Shown here: piece after piece, positions 41,965 to 49,875 of the stretch
How positions within the stretch are numbered: the stretch's first letter is position 1
Layout of the letters: each line of letters begins with the position of its first letter
Assembly: GCA_004376575.1 (NCBI GenBank)
Contig: SOJN01000070.1
Span: forward strand, 1 to 64,000
Direction: 5' to 3'
DNA from: a candidate division TA06 bacterium
GTDB lineage: Bacteria; Hydrothermota; DG-26; E44-bin18
Length of the DNA: 64,000 nt
Made by a program: the position numbers and the translations under genes
Notes under the pieces: generated by a model
Databases searched by the model: none
What the model was told of the DNA's origin: nothing
Seen by the model: only the letters and a program-made list of their open reading frames with translations

Positions 41965-43044
41965 CTATGTTTTACTTCGTACTTCGTACTCTGCACCTTG
42001 TACTTCATTTTGAAAGATGAATCTGGTCTTCTTGCACAGCCACACTAAGAAAAGCATGATTGGCACTTCTGTCAGTACCCCAACTACTGTGGCCAGCGCG
42101 GCACCTGAGTTGGCGCCGAACAGAGTTATCGCTACCGCAATTGCCACCTCGAAGTGATTGCTGCCTGCGATAATTGCAGTGGGAGCCGCGTCCTCATATC
42201 TCAGACGGATTATCTTTGCAACGCCGTAAGTGAGAGCAAATACTACAAGTATGTTCACAAAAATTGCCACTGTTATCATGGCAATTATTGCCGGCAGCTT
42301 TACTATGACATAACCCTGAAGGCTGAAGAGCACTACCAAAGTCACAAGAAGTGCTACGATGGCAACTGTCCTCAGAGGTGCCACGAGTCTCCCTTCAAAC
42401 CAGGTTAGGCCTTTTCTCTTTATGGCCAGAGTCCTTGTCACATATCCTGCTGCCAGGGGCAGACAGATGTATATCAACACCGAGAAAGCGATTGTGCCCC
42501 ACGGAATTCTAATGCCGGAAAGTCCAAGCAGAAGACCCGCGAGCGGCGCATACAGGAAGATCATGGTGAGCGAGTTGACGGCGCACATCACCAGAGTGTG
42601 TCCCATATTCCCTTCTGCCAGATAGGACCACATGAGAACCATTGCGGTACATGGTGCCACTCCGAGGAGAATCATGCCCGCCCGGTATTGCAGGGCGTCA
42701 TCATATGGGATAAACCTCTTGAAGACGACGGCCATGAATAACCAGGCAAGGAAGGCCATGGTGAAAGGTTTTATGCCCCAGTTCGAGATCAAAGTGGCAG
42801 CAATCGGTTTGGGTGTTCTTCCTGCCTTCACCACTCTCTTGAAATCTATCTGCACCATTATGGGGTATATCATCCAGAAAAGGCAGAAGGCAACCGGGAT
42901 GGAAACACGGGCAACTTCCATTCTGGACAGGACATCCGAGATCTGAGGCAACAGCCTGCCCATCGCGATGCCCGCGGTGATGCACAACAACACCCATACG
43001 GTCAGAAATCTCTCCCACACACCGAGTTTACGTTTCTTTTCCAT
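41965..43044 (-). CDS. acr3: ACR3 family arsenite efflux permease
   Basis: A 359-residue polytopic membrane protein of the Acr3 (BART superfamily) arsenite exporter family. The signature 'LLGVAPCTAMVLMWSYLAEGN' contains the essential Cys, with 'SIPVAFCLFWMIYPIMVQIDF', 'NWGIKPFTMAFLAW' and 'AGSNHFEVAIAVAITLFGANSGAALATVVGVLTEVPIML'. About ten hydrophobic helices. GAGGAT precedes the ATG. It is preceded by an arsR gene 11 bp upstream and forms the resistance half of a divergent pair. Confidence 0.95.
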   Translation of the reverse strand: MEKKRKLGVWERFLTVWVLLCITAGIAMGRLLPQISDVLSRMEVARVSIPVAFCLFWMIYPIMVQIDFKRVVKAGRTPKPIAATLISNWGIKPFTMAFLAWLFMAVVFKRFIPYDDALQYRAGMILLGVAPCTAMVLMWSYLAEGNMGHTLVMCAVNSLTMIFLYAPLAGLLLGLSGIRIPWGTIAFSVLIYICLPLAAGYVTRTLAIKRKGLTWFEGRLVAPLRTVAIVALLVTLVVLFSLQGYVIVKLPAIIAMITVAIFVNILVVFALTYGVAKIIRLRYEDAAPTAIIAGSNHFEVAIAVAITLFGANSGAALATVVGVLTEVPIMLFLVWLCKKTRFIFQNEVQGAEYEVRSKT

Positions 43045-43055
43045 CGTTTATCCTC

Positions 43056-43391
43056 TCAGCACGCGTGCGTCTTAGAGGCTCTAACGAGTTTCTTGAGATC
43101 AGCTCTAAGTAGACTGTTCTGGTTTCGGGAAAGCCTCACCGCCTTGAGCAATTGCCTGTGGACGGCATTCCTTGGACTCGTGAGGGAGTAGTAGATCCAG
43201 AGCCGCTTACGTTTGTGTTTCACCAGGCCGGCATTCTTAAGATATGTAAGGTGTCTTGAAGACTTTGATTGAGTCGCACCCAGGATCTGCATCACCTCAC
43301 AGACGCATAACTCTCCTTCGAGCAGAAGGTTGACTATCCTCAGCCTTGTCCTGTCTGAGAGGGCCTTGAACATAGAGAGGGTCTGTTCCAA
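43056..43391 (-). CDS. arsR: ArsR family repressor upstream of acr3
   Basis: A 111-residue ArsR/SmtB winged-helix protein: 'FKALSDRTRLRIVNLLLEGELCVCEVMQILGATQSKSSRHLTYLKNAGLVKHKRKRLWIYYSL'. The ELCVCE pair of Cys is the classical As(III)/metal site. The start is set at a TTG (43391) by analogy to the divergent arsR, where 'VEKTLRLFKALS' aligns with 'LEQTLSMFKALS', and because GGGGA precedes it; the longer frames run into the promoter. The C terminus ends in a Cys (THAC). It should repress acr3 through TATATCCG-N6-CGAATATA. Confidence 0.9.
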   Translation of the reverse strand: MEQTLSMFKALSDRTRLRIVNLLLEGELCVCEVMQILGATQSKSSRHLTYLKNAGLVKHKRKRLWIYYSLTSPRNAVHRQLLKAVRLSRNQNSLLRADLKKLVRASKTHAC

Positions 43392-43410
43392 TGACTTTCC
43401 CCTTTTACCG

Positions 43411-43454
43411 TATATCCGCATAAACGAATATAGGCGTTCCTCTCGTTTTGTCAA
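43411..43454 (-). promoter_or_regulatory. Promoter and operator of arsR-acr3
   Basis: Minus strand TTGACA (43454-43449), 16 bp, TATATT (43432-43427). An inverted repeat TATATCCG (43411-43418), N6, CGAATATA (43425-43432) covers the -10 box. Confidence 0.75.
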
Positions 43455-43498
43455 GACCAAAGTACAGCTTCAGTTTCACGGATGGCCTGCTTTCGTCC

Positions 43499-43547
43499 TT
43501 GACAAAAACGTGGGACCCGTGTATGTTACATGCGGATATGCGCATAT
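43499..43547 (+). promoter_or_regulatory. Promoter and operator of the second arsR
   Basis: TTGACA (43499-43504), 17 bp, TATGTT (43522-43527). A perfect 12-bp palindrome ATATGCGCATAT (43536-43547) follows, just upstream of the ribosome binding site AAAGGAGGAGG. Confidence 0.75.
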
Positions 43548-43565
43548 AAGCATAAAGGAGGAGGC

Positions 43566-43925
43566 GTGGAAAAGACTCTGAGACTCTTCAAAGCCCTCTC
43601 GGGCGAGACCCGTTTGAGGGTTGTCAGGCTGCTTCAGCACAGGGACAACCTCTGCGTGTGTGAGATAATGCAGGCGCTCGACATATCCCAGACCAGGGCA
43701 TCCAGGAATTTGGGCATATTGAAGGAGGCAGGCCTGGTGTCGAGCAGGAGAGCGGGTTTGTGGGTTGAGTATTACTTGGACAAAAACGGGATGGGCGCAA
43801 ATGCAAAAGCTCTGCTCAAGGTTCTGTCCGGCTGGGCCGATAAATCAGGCGTGCTCAAGAAAGACCGAAAGAGGTTGGCAACCTCATGTCGAGTCGGTCC
43901 AAAGGCAGTAGGAAGATGCAGGTGA
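43566..43925 (+). CDS. Second ArsR family repressor (of the thiol/permease operon)
   Basis: A 119-residue ArsR protein: 'VEKTLRLFKALSGETRLRVVRLLQHRDNLCVCEIMQALDISQTRASRNLGILKEAGLVSSRRAGLWVEYYL', with the NLCVCE pair. It starts at a GTG with AAAGGAGGAGG; a second conserved Cys is near the C-terminal end 'LATSCRVGPKAVGRC'. It is divergent from the arsR-acr3 pair, and begins a long operon of permease and redox genes to 49069. Confidence 0.9.
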   Translation: MEKTLRLFKALSGETRLRVVRLLQHRDNLCVCEIMQALDISQTRASRNLGILKEAGLVSSRRAGLWVEYYLDKNGMGANAKALLKVLSGWADKSGVLKKDRKRLATSCRVGPKAVGRCR

Positions 43926-43932
43926 CCTGAGG

Positions 43933-45123
43933 ATGCGTGAATACTGGAAATTTATCCTGATCGTTCTTGTATTTCTTGCGGCCTATCTCATGCCGCTGGC
44001 CAGTTCCCGATTCCACAGTGCAATATATGAGGCGTTGGTGATGGTTCAGGAGTATGCTCGGGAGCATGTGCTCTTCTGCCTTGTCCCAGCCTTTTTCATA
44101 GCTGGCGCGATAGCGGTTTTTGTTTCGCAAGCGGCTGTTATCAAGTACTTTGGCGCTAAAGCGAAGAAATGGTTATCCTATAGTGTGGCGTCTGTGTCTG
44201 GAGCGATTCTTGCGGTCTGCTCTTGCACCGTCTTGCCTCTTTTTGCGGGGATATACAAGAGGGGAGCAGGCATCGGACCTGCTACCGCCTTCCTGTATTC
44301 CGGCCCTGCGATAAATGTCCTTGCCATTATCTTGACGGCACGGGTTCTCGGGTGGCAGCTTGGCCTGGCCAGAGCGGTAGGGGCTGTTTTTTTCGCGGTC
44401 GTGATTGGGTTACTTATGGCGCTCATATTCAGAAAGGAAGACCGTGAAAGAAGTGCGACTGGTTTTGACCAGGACGAGGAAACAAGGCAGAGTCCCATTC
44501 AGAGCCTGATCTATTTCCTGACTCTGGTCTTGATACTCATCTTTGCCGCATGGGCCAGGCCGAAGGAGCCTGCCGGGCTCTGGTGGGGGGTCTACCGTAT
44601 CCACTGGTATCTCGTGGCGGCCCTGCTTGTGGCTCTTGGTTTTGAACTTGTGAGGTGGTTTAGGAAAGCTGAACTCCGGCAGTGGGTGGATTCCACATGG
44701 GGTTTCTCTAAACAGATACTCCCTCTTCTTTTTGCTGGCGTGCTTGTAGCAGGTTTCCTGATGGGAATGCCAGGTTCTGACAGAGGTATTATCCCTTCAC
44801 GCTACATCACAACCCTAGTTGGTGGAAACTCGTTGTTGTCGAATTTCACAGCCTCAGTGATCGGGGCCCTTATGTACTTCGCTACTCTCACTGAGGTGCC
44901 GATCCTTCAGGGACTGCTGGGCAGCGGGATGGGTTATGGGCCGGCACTGGCTCTTCTCCTCGCGGGACCGGCACTGAGCCTTCCCAACATGTTTGTCATA
45001 CGTAGTGTTCTTGGGTCGAAAAAGACGCTTGTATACATACTACTGGTGGTAATTATGGCCACAATCACGGGTCTTATCTTTGGGTCCATGATGGAAGGGG
45101 GGGCAAAAATATGGCCTGGTTAG
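43933..45123 (+). CDS. ArsP-like permease (DUF318)
   Basis: A 396-residue membrane protein of the DUF318 permease family, which includes ArsP organoarsenical exporters. The hallmark 'VCSCTVLPLFAGIYKRGAGIGPATAFLYSGPAINVLAI' has the C-x-C pair expected to handle soft metals; a later 'GPALALLLAGPALSLPNMFVIR' matches the second half. About ten helices, with a central polar loop near residue 170. It is 7 bp after arsR and overlaps the ferredoxin gene by 13 bp. Substrate could be an organoarsenical, arsenite-thiol complex or another thiophilic species. Confidence 0.9.
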   Translation: MREYWKFILIVLVFLAAYLMPLASSRFHSAIYEALVMVQEYAREHVLFCLVPAFFIAGAIAVFVSQAAVIKYFGAKAKKWLSYSVASVSGAILAVCSCTVLPLFAGIYKRGAGIGPATAFLYSGPAINVLAIILTARVLGWQLGLARAVGAVFFAVVIGLLMALIFRKEDRERSATGFDQDEETRQSPIQSLIYFLTLVLILIFAAWARPKEPAGLWWGVYRIHWYLVAALLVALGFELVRWFRKAELRQWVDSTWGFSKQILPLLFAGVLVAGFLMGMPGSDRGIIPSRYITTLVGGNSLLSNFTASVIGALMYFATLTEVPILQGLLGSGMGYGPALALLLAGPALSLPNMFVIRSVLGSKKTLVYILLVVIMATITGLIFGSMMEGGAKIWPG

Positions 45124-45443
45124 TGGGTTATCCCAGGGACAAGATAGATTGGTATCCCGCAATTGATTCAGAAAAGTGTGTTCAATGTGGGGTGTGTATG
45201 AATTGCGGCAAGAAAGTATACGACTGGACCGATAAGGGGGCTGTTGTCGCGCGACCATACCAATGCGTGGTAGGATGCTCGACCTGCGCAAATCTATGCC
45301 AGGGAGAGGCCATTTCTTTTCCGAACATAGAAGGGATACGGGAGATCTATAGAAGAGAGCGCATCTGGAAAAAGATCAAGAAGCATTTAACTGCACAGGG
45401 CAAACTGGAAGTCAAAGAAAGACAGCAGAATAACGGGGAATAA
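45111..45443 (+). CDS. 4Fe-4S ferredoxin-type protein
   Basis: A 110-residue ferredoxin. First cluster ligands are 'CVQCGVCMNC' (C23, C26, C29, C32); second 'CVVGCSTCANLC' (C52, C56, C59, C63), a spacing somewhat unlike standard CxxCxxCxxxCP. It is short for a two-cluster ferredoxin with extra C-terminal basic residues. The start overlaps the permease by 13 bp with GGAAGGGGGG upstream. It is a likely electron source for reduction of the metalloid or the CxxC proteins. Confidence 0.87.
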   Translation: MAWLVGYPRDKIDWYPAIDSEKCVQCGVCMNCGKKVYDWTDKGAVVARPYQCVVGCSTCANLCQGEAISFPNIEGIREIYRRERIWKKIKKHLTAQGKLEVKERQQNNGE

Positions 45444-45470
45444 GGTGCAAGTCACCCGGGCGAATGTGTA

Positions 45471-45950
45471 ATGAGAAAATCTCTTCTATTCAAAGAACGT
45501 ACCCTGGCTAATGGGGGACGCTCCAGACTGGCAACAATAGTCTTGTGTCTTGTGGGGCTGGCTCTCGTGCTTTTCTGTGTTTTGAGTTGTGATAGAGTGG
45601 GTGAACAGGGTAGTAATCCAGAAGGAACCGAAACAGAGCCAGTACAAACGGGAGCCAAGAGTGAAAAAGCAAAGGTGACTTTTATTGAGCTCGGTTCGGT
45701 CAGATGTATCCCCTGCAAGCGAATGCAGCCTATCATGAAGGAAATCGAGGAAGAATATAGAGGTCAGGTGAGGGTTATCTTTTGTGATGTGTGGACAAAT
45801 GAGGGACGGCCTTACGCCAGCAAATATCGGATAAGAGTGATTCCGACGCAGGTCTTTCTTGACAAGGATGGGAAGGAATACTTCAGGCACGAAGGGTTCT
45901 TTCCTAAGGGGGACCTTGTGGAAGTGTTGAAGCGACAGGGGGTGAAGTAG
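45471..45950 (+). CDS. Periplasmic thioredoxin-like lipoprotein 1
   Basis: A 159-residue lipoprotein (lipobox VLSC40) with a thioredoxin fold. The redox motif is CIPC (C79, C82) in 'GSVRCIPCKRMQPIMKEIEEEY', and the cis-Pro is in 'RIRVIPTQVFLDKDG'. Acts outside the cytoplasm, probably reduced by the CcdA encoded downstream. Confidence 0.9.
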   Translation: MRKSLLFKERTLANGGRSRLATIVLCLVGLALVLFCVLSCDRVGEQGSNPEGTETEPVQTGAKSEKAKVTFIELGSVRCIPCKRMQPIMKEIEEEYRGQVRVIFCDVWTNEGRPYASKYRIRVIPTQVFLDKDGKEYFRHEGFFPKGDLVEVLKRQGVK

Positions 45951-45999
45951 CAATGAATGCATCTTTGTGTACGACCTGGGACTGCAGGGGGTAGCTGTT

Positions 46000-46491
46000 G
46001 TGTCCAGCAAAGTGAAGATGCTGTGGGTTGGAAATGGCCAGGTGGGACTCGTCGGTCTGGACGAGGTCCTTGAACAAACCAAGGCAAAAGCTCTGACGGG
46101 AGAGGCTATCAAACAATTTCTTCTCAACGAGACAAGAAAAAGAAACTATGTGCCGGAATCCGCCGAAGACGAATACGCCGAGGCCCTCATGCGAGAATAC
46201 CGGCGATATTGCGGCGAAAGTGTGGATGAAGTGCCTCCTGGCGTCCTTTTTGTAGAAGTGTTGGGCCCAGGCTGTCCGGAATGTGACCATATGGAGCTAG
46301 AGGTCAAAAATGTCCTTTCAGACCTGGGCATAGGCGGACACGTTGAACATGTGAGAGATAGGGAGAAGATGAAGAAGTACAAGGTTTTTGGCGGGCCAGG
46401 ATTGGTGATAAACGGCAAATTGAAGGCCGCGGGCAGGGTTCCGAGCCGTAAGGAACTCGAGAAATGGTTGAAAGAAGCGGAAGTCAAGTAG
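46000..46491 (+). CDS. CxxC thioredoxin-like protein with shared N-terminal domain
   Basis: A protein of about 163 residues. The N-terminal about 70 residues ('NGQVGLVGLDEVLEQTKAKALTGEAIKQFLLNETRKRNYVPESAEDEYAEALMREYRRYCG') have no family that I recognise. A CxxC thioredoxin-like half follows with 'VLGPGCPECDHMELEVKNVL' (C92, C95). The 'VPES.EDEYAEAL..EYRR' pattern recurs in the C terminus of the second DGC protein (47380-47580). The GTG start at 46000 with GGGGGTAG before it is preferred over 45967. It is cytoplasmic. Confidence 0.75.
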   Translation: MSSKVKMLWVGNGQVGLVGLDEVLEQTKAKALTGEAIKQFLLNETRKRNYVPESAEDEYAEALMREYRRYCGESVDEVPPGVLFVEVLGPGCPECDHMELEVKNVLSDLGIGGHVEHVRDREKMKKYKVFGGPGLVINGKLKAAGRVPSRKELEKWLKEAEVK

Positions 46492-46904
46492 GCCAGAAGA
46501 GAGGGGAAGCGGAGAGACCCACAGTTGTCGTGGGATGTGCTGGTATTGGAAAAATCATGGGCACCATAGCTGCTGAATCGGTTCGAAGTCTTGTGAATAC
46601 CAAGGGTCTTCAGACTGTGTGCTTGCCCCTCGTGATCATGGATGATGAAGAAACGTTGGAAAGACTGCGCAGAAGTGACTGTGTAGTCGTTGAGGGCTGC
46701 CAGGAGTCCTGTGTGTCAGAGACCCTGGCCAGTAAGGGGATAGCAGCTATGGCCCGCATGGAGGTACTTCAGCTCTGGTCAAAGAATGTCGAACTGAGAC
46801 CGAAGTCTATTCTGGAGCTGGGTGAAGACGGCATCAAGCTCAGAGACATTCTAGTCGAACGCATCATGACTGAGATCGGGAAAATCAGGGGAGAAGCAGG
46901 GTGA
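46464..46904 (+). CDS. Putative zinc-binding DGC-domain protein 1
   Basis: A 146-residue member of the DGC family (Pfam 'putative zinc-binding protein'). Four Cys (C25, C53, C79, C83) in 'VVVGCAGIGKIMG', 'TVCLPLVIMDDEE' and 'VVVEGCQESCVSETL'. The family motif has an Asp-Gly-Cys; here the middle reads E-G-C. The substrate is unknown. It overlaps both neighbours by a few bases. Confidence 0.8.
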   Translation: MVERSGSQVGQKRGEAERPTVVVGCAGIGKIMGTIAAESVRSLVNTKGLQTVCLPLVIMDDEETLERLRRSDCVVVEGCQESCVSETLASKGIAAMARMEVLQLWSKNVELRPKSILELGEDGIKLRDILVERIMTEIGKIRGEAG

Positions 46905-47596
46905 CCTACCTGGGGAAGAAAGTGGGAATTGTGTGTTGCGGCGGGGATGAAAGCCCCCTTGGGATAATCTCACGTAAGGCGACACTGATGGTGCTCAGGC
47001 GCCTGAGGCGGGGGACCACAACAACCGTGTGTTTGCCCCTTTTTTCTACTGGGGATGAAGACTACAGATTGTTTGCCCGTTTTTATCCTACGATTGCCGT
47101 GGACGGTTGTGGCAAGTTGTGTGCGAAAAATGTGACGTCCGCCATGAGTGCAAAGGTGGTTACCAGCATATCTATCGAAGACTTTGTCGAAAGACTGGGC
47201 CTTGATCCCTCATCCGCGGCTTCTGACACTCTTGTGCAGAAGGTCGCGGAGGAGATTTCGTCGGCTGTTGACAGCATACTGGCAGAACGTGGCGAAATAG
47301 AGCCAGAGCCTGAGGCTGAGGATGAAGAGGGAGTCTCCTACGAGAAATGTGCTTGCGGGATAGATCTTCCCGTACAGACTCTTGTAGTCGGGGGCAAACC
47401 AATGAAGGTTCGCGCTCTTCCGCTCATATTTGAGGAGTCGTACAAGGAAAATGAAGGCCTTGGGCAGATTATGAGTCTAGTGGCTGCATACAATCCAATT
47501 CCCGAGGGGATGGAGCGGGATGTGGAAGAGTCAGTCAGCGAGGCCTACAAGAGGTTCTTGAAGAAGATGATCAAGAAGAATCGAACGACTAAATAG
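46901..47596 (+). CDS. Putative zinc-binding DGC-domain protein 2 with C-terminal extension
   Basis: A 231-residue protein. The N-terminal half is the DGC domain with Cys C12, C13, C44, C70 and C74 and the diagnostic 'IAVDGCGKLCAKNVT'. An acidic linker precedes a C-terminal domain, 'KCACGIDLPVQTLVVGGKPMKVRALPLIFEESYKENEGLGQIMSLVAAYNPIPEGMERDVEESVSEAYKRFL', resembling the N-terminal part of the CxxC protein at 46000-46491. The start is GTG overlapping the upstream stop (GTGA). Confidence 0.8.
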   Translation: MTYLGKKVGIVCCGGDESPLGIISRKATLMVLRRLRRGTTTTVCLPLFSTGDEDYRLFARFYPTIAVDGCGKLCAKNVTSAMSAKVVTSISIEDFVERLGLDPSSAASDTLVQKVAEEISSAVDSILAERGEIEPEPEAEDEEGVSYEKCACGIDLPVQTLVVGGKPMKVRALPLIFEESYKENEGLGQIMSLVAAYNPIPEGMERDVEESVSEAYKRFLKKMIKKNRTTK

Positions 47597-47605
47597 GAGG
47601 GAAGC

Positions 47606-47842
47606 GTGAAGGTCGAAGTTTTTGGGCCAGGATGTCCGCGGTGCAAGAAAACCGAGGAGAACGTTCGTGAGGTTCTTAGGTCCCTCGAGATTGATGCCGA
47701 GGTTGTTCTTGTAAAGGATATAGAGGAGATGACATCGCGAGGAGTCTTGAGAACGCCCGCGGTGTTTGTGGATGGGAAGAAAGCGTCGGAAGGAAAGGTA
47801 CCTGGACCGGAAGAGATAAAGGAGTGGCTGACCGGCAAGTAG
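47606..47842 (+). CDS. Small redox-active disulfide protein
   Basis: A 78-residue minimal thioredoxin-like protein: 'VFGPGCPRCKKTEENVREVL' with C10 and C13 and the cis-Pro in 'VLRTPAVFVDGKKASEGKVP'. It begins at a GTG with AGGAGGGAAG upstream. It resembles the CxxC half of the gene at 46000. Cytoplasmic; a likely partner of the DGC proteins or the permease. Confidence 0.87.
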   Translation: MKVEVFGPGCPRCKKTEENVREVLRSLEIDAEVVLVKDIEEMTSRGVLRTPAVFVDGKKASEGKVPGPEEIKEWLTGK

Positions 47843-47885
47843 ACAGCAGTCACAGATTGATTCGAACTGGTAGAGGTTGATTCCC

Positions 47886-48377
47886 ATGGAAAAGACACGC
47901 ACTATTGTGTCAGTCGTGATGGCAGTCGTTCTCGCCATATGGGTGCTGTGTGGGTGTTCGCGTGATAGCGAACACGCGCATTCAAACGCGCTTGAATCGA
48001 GTGACCGTTCCGCTAGTAACGGGCAGCACAAAGATGCTGCAGCAGAAGTCGCGTCAACGGCAGTTAGTGTTGACAATGTTCGCTTTGTGCTGATTGTATC
48101 TAGTGAGACTTGCCAGTGTGCTCTCGAGAAGTGCCGTGAGAACGAGAAATATCTGGCGGAGACACTTCGCAGGCTTGGCCTTGGCTCCAATCTGGACATT
48201 GTTGATCATGCCAAAGAAGAAGACAAGGCTGTTCAGCTCTTCAAGGAATACCGAGTTCACTTCATCCCTTCTTTTCTTGTGCTTGACGGAGACGGAAAAG
48301 TCCTCTTCAAGAATGAGTGGGACATCGACCACATTGCGTTTGAGGAGTTACTGACCAGCTTAGGGAATACACAATGA
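47886..48377 (+). CDS. Thioredoxin-like lipoprotein 2 with CxC...C
   Basis: A 163-residue lipoprotein (Cys24 in LCGC). The thioredoxin-like region 'VLIVSSETCQCALEKCRENEKYL' has a C-x-C-x4-C arrangement instead of CxxC. The cis-Pro equivalent is in 'YRVHFIPSFLVLDGDGKVLFKNEW'. An Asn/Ser-rich linker follows the lipobox. ATG at 47886 is preferred to a TTG nine bases earlier. It overlaps ccdA by 4 bp. Confidence 0.8.
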   Translation: MEKTRTIVSVVMAVVLAIWVLCGCSRDSEHAHSNALESSDRSASNGQHKDAAAEVASTAVSVDNVRFVLIVSSETCQCALEKCRENEKYLAETLRRLGLGSNLDIVDHAKEEDKAVQLFKEYRVHFIPSFLVLDGDGKVLFKNEWDIDHIAFEELLTSLGNTQ

Positions 48378-49069
48378 TTCAGTCTCTAATATCAGGCGCT
48401 GAGCAGGCCATAAGAAGCTCCCCGTGGCTTGCTCCCTTGCTTGTCTTCCTCGGAGGACTGCTGACAGCTTCAAATCCGTGCGTCTTGGCCATGATACCTC
48501 TGGCTATCGCTTTTGTCAGTGGGAATGAGTCAGTCAAGTCATGGCGAAGCGGTGCGCTGTTTTCACTCTTTTTTGTTTTGGGGCTTTCGTTCACATTTGC
48601 TATTTTGGGCGTGATTGCTGCGCTGGCCGGGAGGTTGCTGGGTGATGTCGGACCATTCTGGAAATACATAATCCTCATTGTATGCCTTGCCATGGGTGGC
48701 CACCTACTTGGGTTCCTCAAGTTCAGATCTTCCTTCTCGAGCCGAATCGAGGTCAGAAAAGGGGGGTTTCTCGGAGCTTTCATCTTGGGTCTCCTTTTTG
48801 GTACAGTCTCGACCCCGTGTGCAGCTCCCATTCTTGTAGTACTTCTAACGTATCTGGCAGCGAGCAAGAGCAGCGTACCTTTCGGGGTCTTGCTTCTCTT
48901 CTGCTACGCTCTGGGACACTCCGTTCTTGTCCTGGCCTCTGGAGTTTCCTTCGGGTTTGTGAAACAGGTGGTAAGTTCTGAAAGATTTGCTAGAACGAAT
49001 ATGTGGCTGCAAAAGGGCGCAGGGATCCTTATTATTGGGGTCGGCGTCTTTTTGTTCCTCTCCAGGTAG
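48374..49069 (+). CDS. ccdA: CcdA/DsbD-type thiol-disulfide transporter
   Basis: A 231-residue membrane protein with six helices. The redox-active Cys pair C36 ('TASNPCVLAMIPLA') and C149 ('STPCAAPILVVLL') carries electrons from cytoplasmic thioredoxin to periplasmic proteins. In this operon it would reduce the two thioredoxin-like lipoproteins. It is the last gene of the arsenic/thiol operon. Confidence 0.92.
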   Translation: MIQSLISGAEQAIRSSPWLAPLLVFLGGLLTASNPCVLAMIPLAIAFVSGNESVKSWRSGALFSLFFVLGLSFTFAILGVIAALAGRLLGDVGPFWKYIILIVCLAMGGHLLGFLKFRSSFSSRIEVRKGGFLGAFILGLLFGTVSTPCAAPILVVLLTYLAASKSSVPFGVLLLFCYALGHSVLVLASGVSFGFVKQVVSSERFARTNMWLQKGAGILIIGVGVFLFLSR

Positions 49070-49128
49070 ATCCTGCACATAGTACACCAACCTCCAGGAG
49101 TAGTCTCCCGGTTTTCTCAGAATACCGC

Positions 49129-49157
49129 TTGACAAGACTTGATAGTCGGCGTATATT
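49129..49157 (+). promoter_or_regulatory. Promoter of the fur-feo operon
   Basis: TTGACA (49129-49134), 17 bp, TATATT (49152-49157). The ATG at 49167 would lie within a few bases of the transcription start, so the message would be leaderless. Confidence 0.75.
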
Positions 49158-49166
49158 TAGTTGAAA

Positions 49167-49637
49167 ATGAAAGTCAAAGTCAAAAATAGTTCGGAACGGG
49201 TGGCGTTGCTCCAGTTCAAGAAGTACATTCGCTCTCAGGGCCTGAAATGGACTCAACAGAGGGAACTGATAGGGTCGTTGTTCCTCAGCAAAAGGTCCCA
49301 TCTCAGCGCCCAAGAGGTCTATGATGAAGTGAGGAAGAAGGACCCGAGAGTAGGATATTCCACGGTGTACAGAACACTGAAGCTTGCCGTTGACGCGGGT
49401 CTTGTCTCTGAACGGAGATTTGGGCCTGATGAGACCCTTTTCGAGCCTGCTACAGAAGAGAAACATCATGACCACTTGATATGCAAGAAATGCGGAAGGA
49501 TTATTGAATTTGAGAACGCAAAGATAGAGGATCTCCAGAAGGAGGTTGCCAGGGAGAAGAACTTCGAGATTAGAGAACGCAGGTTGGTCCTCTACGGTTA
49601 CTGCAGCAAATGCCACCAGCGGAGGAGGAGACAATGA
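49167..49637 (+). CDS. Fur family metal-responsive repressor
   Basis: A 156-residue Fur/PerR/Zur-like protein. N-terminal winged helix ('GLKWTQQRELIGSLFLSKRSHLSAQEVYDEVRKKDPRVGYSTVYRTLKLAVDAGLV'), metal-binding 'EEKHHDHLICKKCGRIIEF' and C-terminal 'GYCSKCHQ' with C-x-x-C pairs. With feoA and feoB directly downstream, an iron-responsive role is likely. The start is ATG 49167, near-leaderless; TTG 49161 is possible. Overlap with the next frame is short. Confidence 0.9.
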   Translation: MKVKVKNSSERVALLQFKKYIRSQGLKWTQQRELIGSLFLSKRSHLSAQEVYDEVRKKDPRVGYSTVYRTLKLAVDAGLVSERRFGPDETLFEPATEEKHHDHLICKKCGRIIEFENAKIEDLQKEVAREKNFEIRERRLVLYGYCSKCHQRRRRQ

Positions 49638-49638
49638 C

Positions 49639-49875
49639 ATGGAAACAATGAATCTTACGCAGCTGGAGTCCGGACAGTCCGGAGAAGTCGTCTTTATCGA
49701 GGGTGGTCGCAACGTGACGTGTAAGCTGAGCGTCATGGGGATAAGAGTTGGTGTGACGGTCACAAAGATCACCAGTCAGTTGATGAGAGGGCCAGTCTCA
49801 ATCCAGGTGGGAGGCACTCAGCTTGCCATAGGTTACGGCATGGCGAGAAGAATCATTGTTGAGGTAGATGAATGA
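49639..49875 (+). CDS. feoA: FeoA domain protein
   Basis: A 78-residue SH3-like FeoA, a small cytoplasmic partner of FeoB. Motif: 'MNLTQLESGQSGEVVFIEGGRNVTCKLSVMGIRVGVTVTKIT...QVGGTQLAIGYGMARRIIVE'. The ATG 49639 has GGAGGAGGAG eight bases upstream. It overlaps feoB by 4 bp. Confidence 0.92.
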   Translation: METMNLTQLESGQSGEVVFIEGGRNVTCKLSVMGIRVGVTVTKITSQLMRGPVSIQVGGTQLAIGYGMARRIIVEVDE

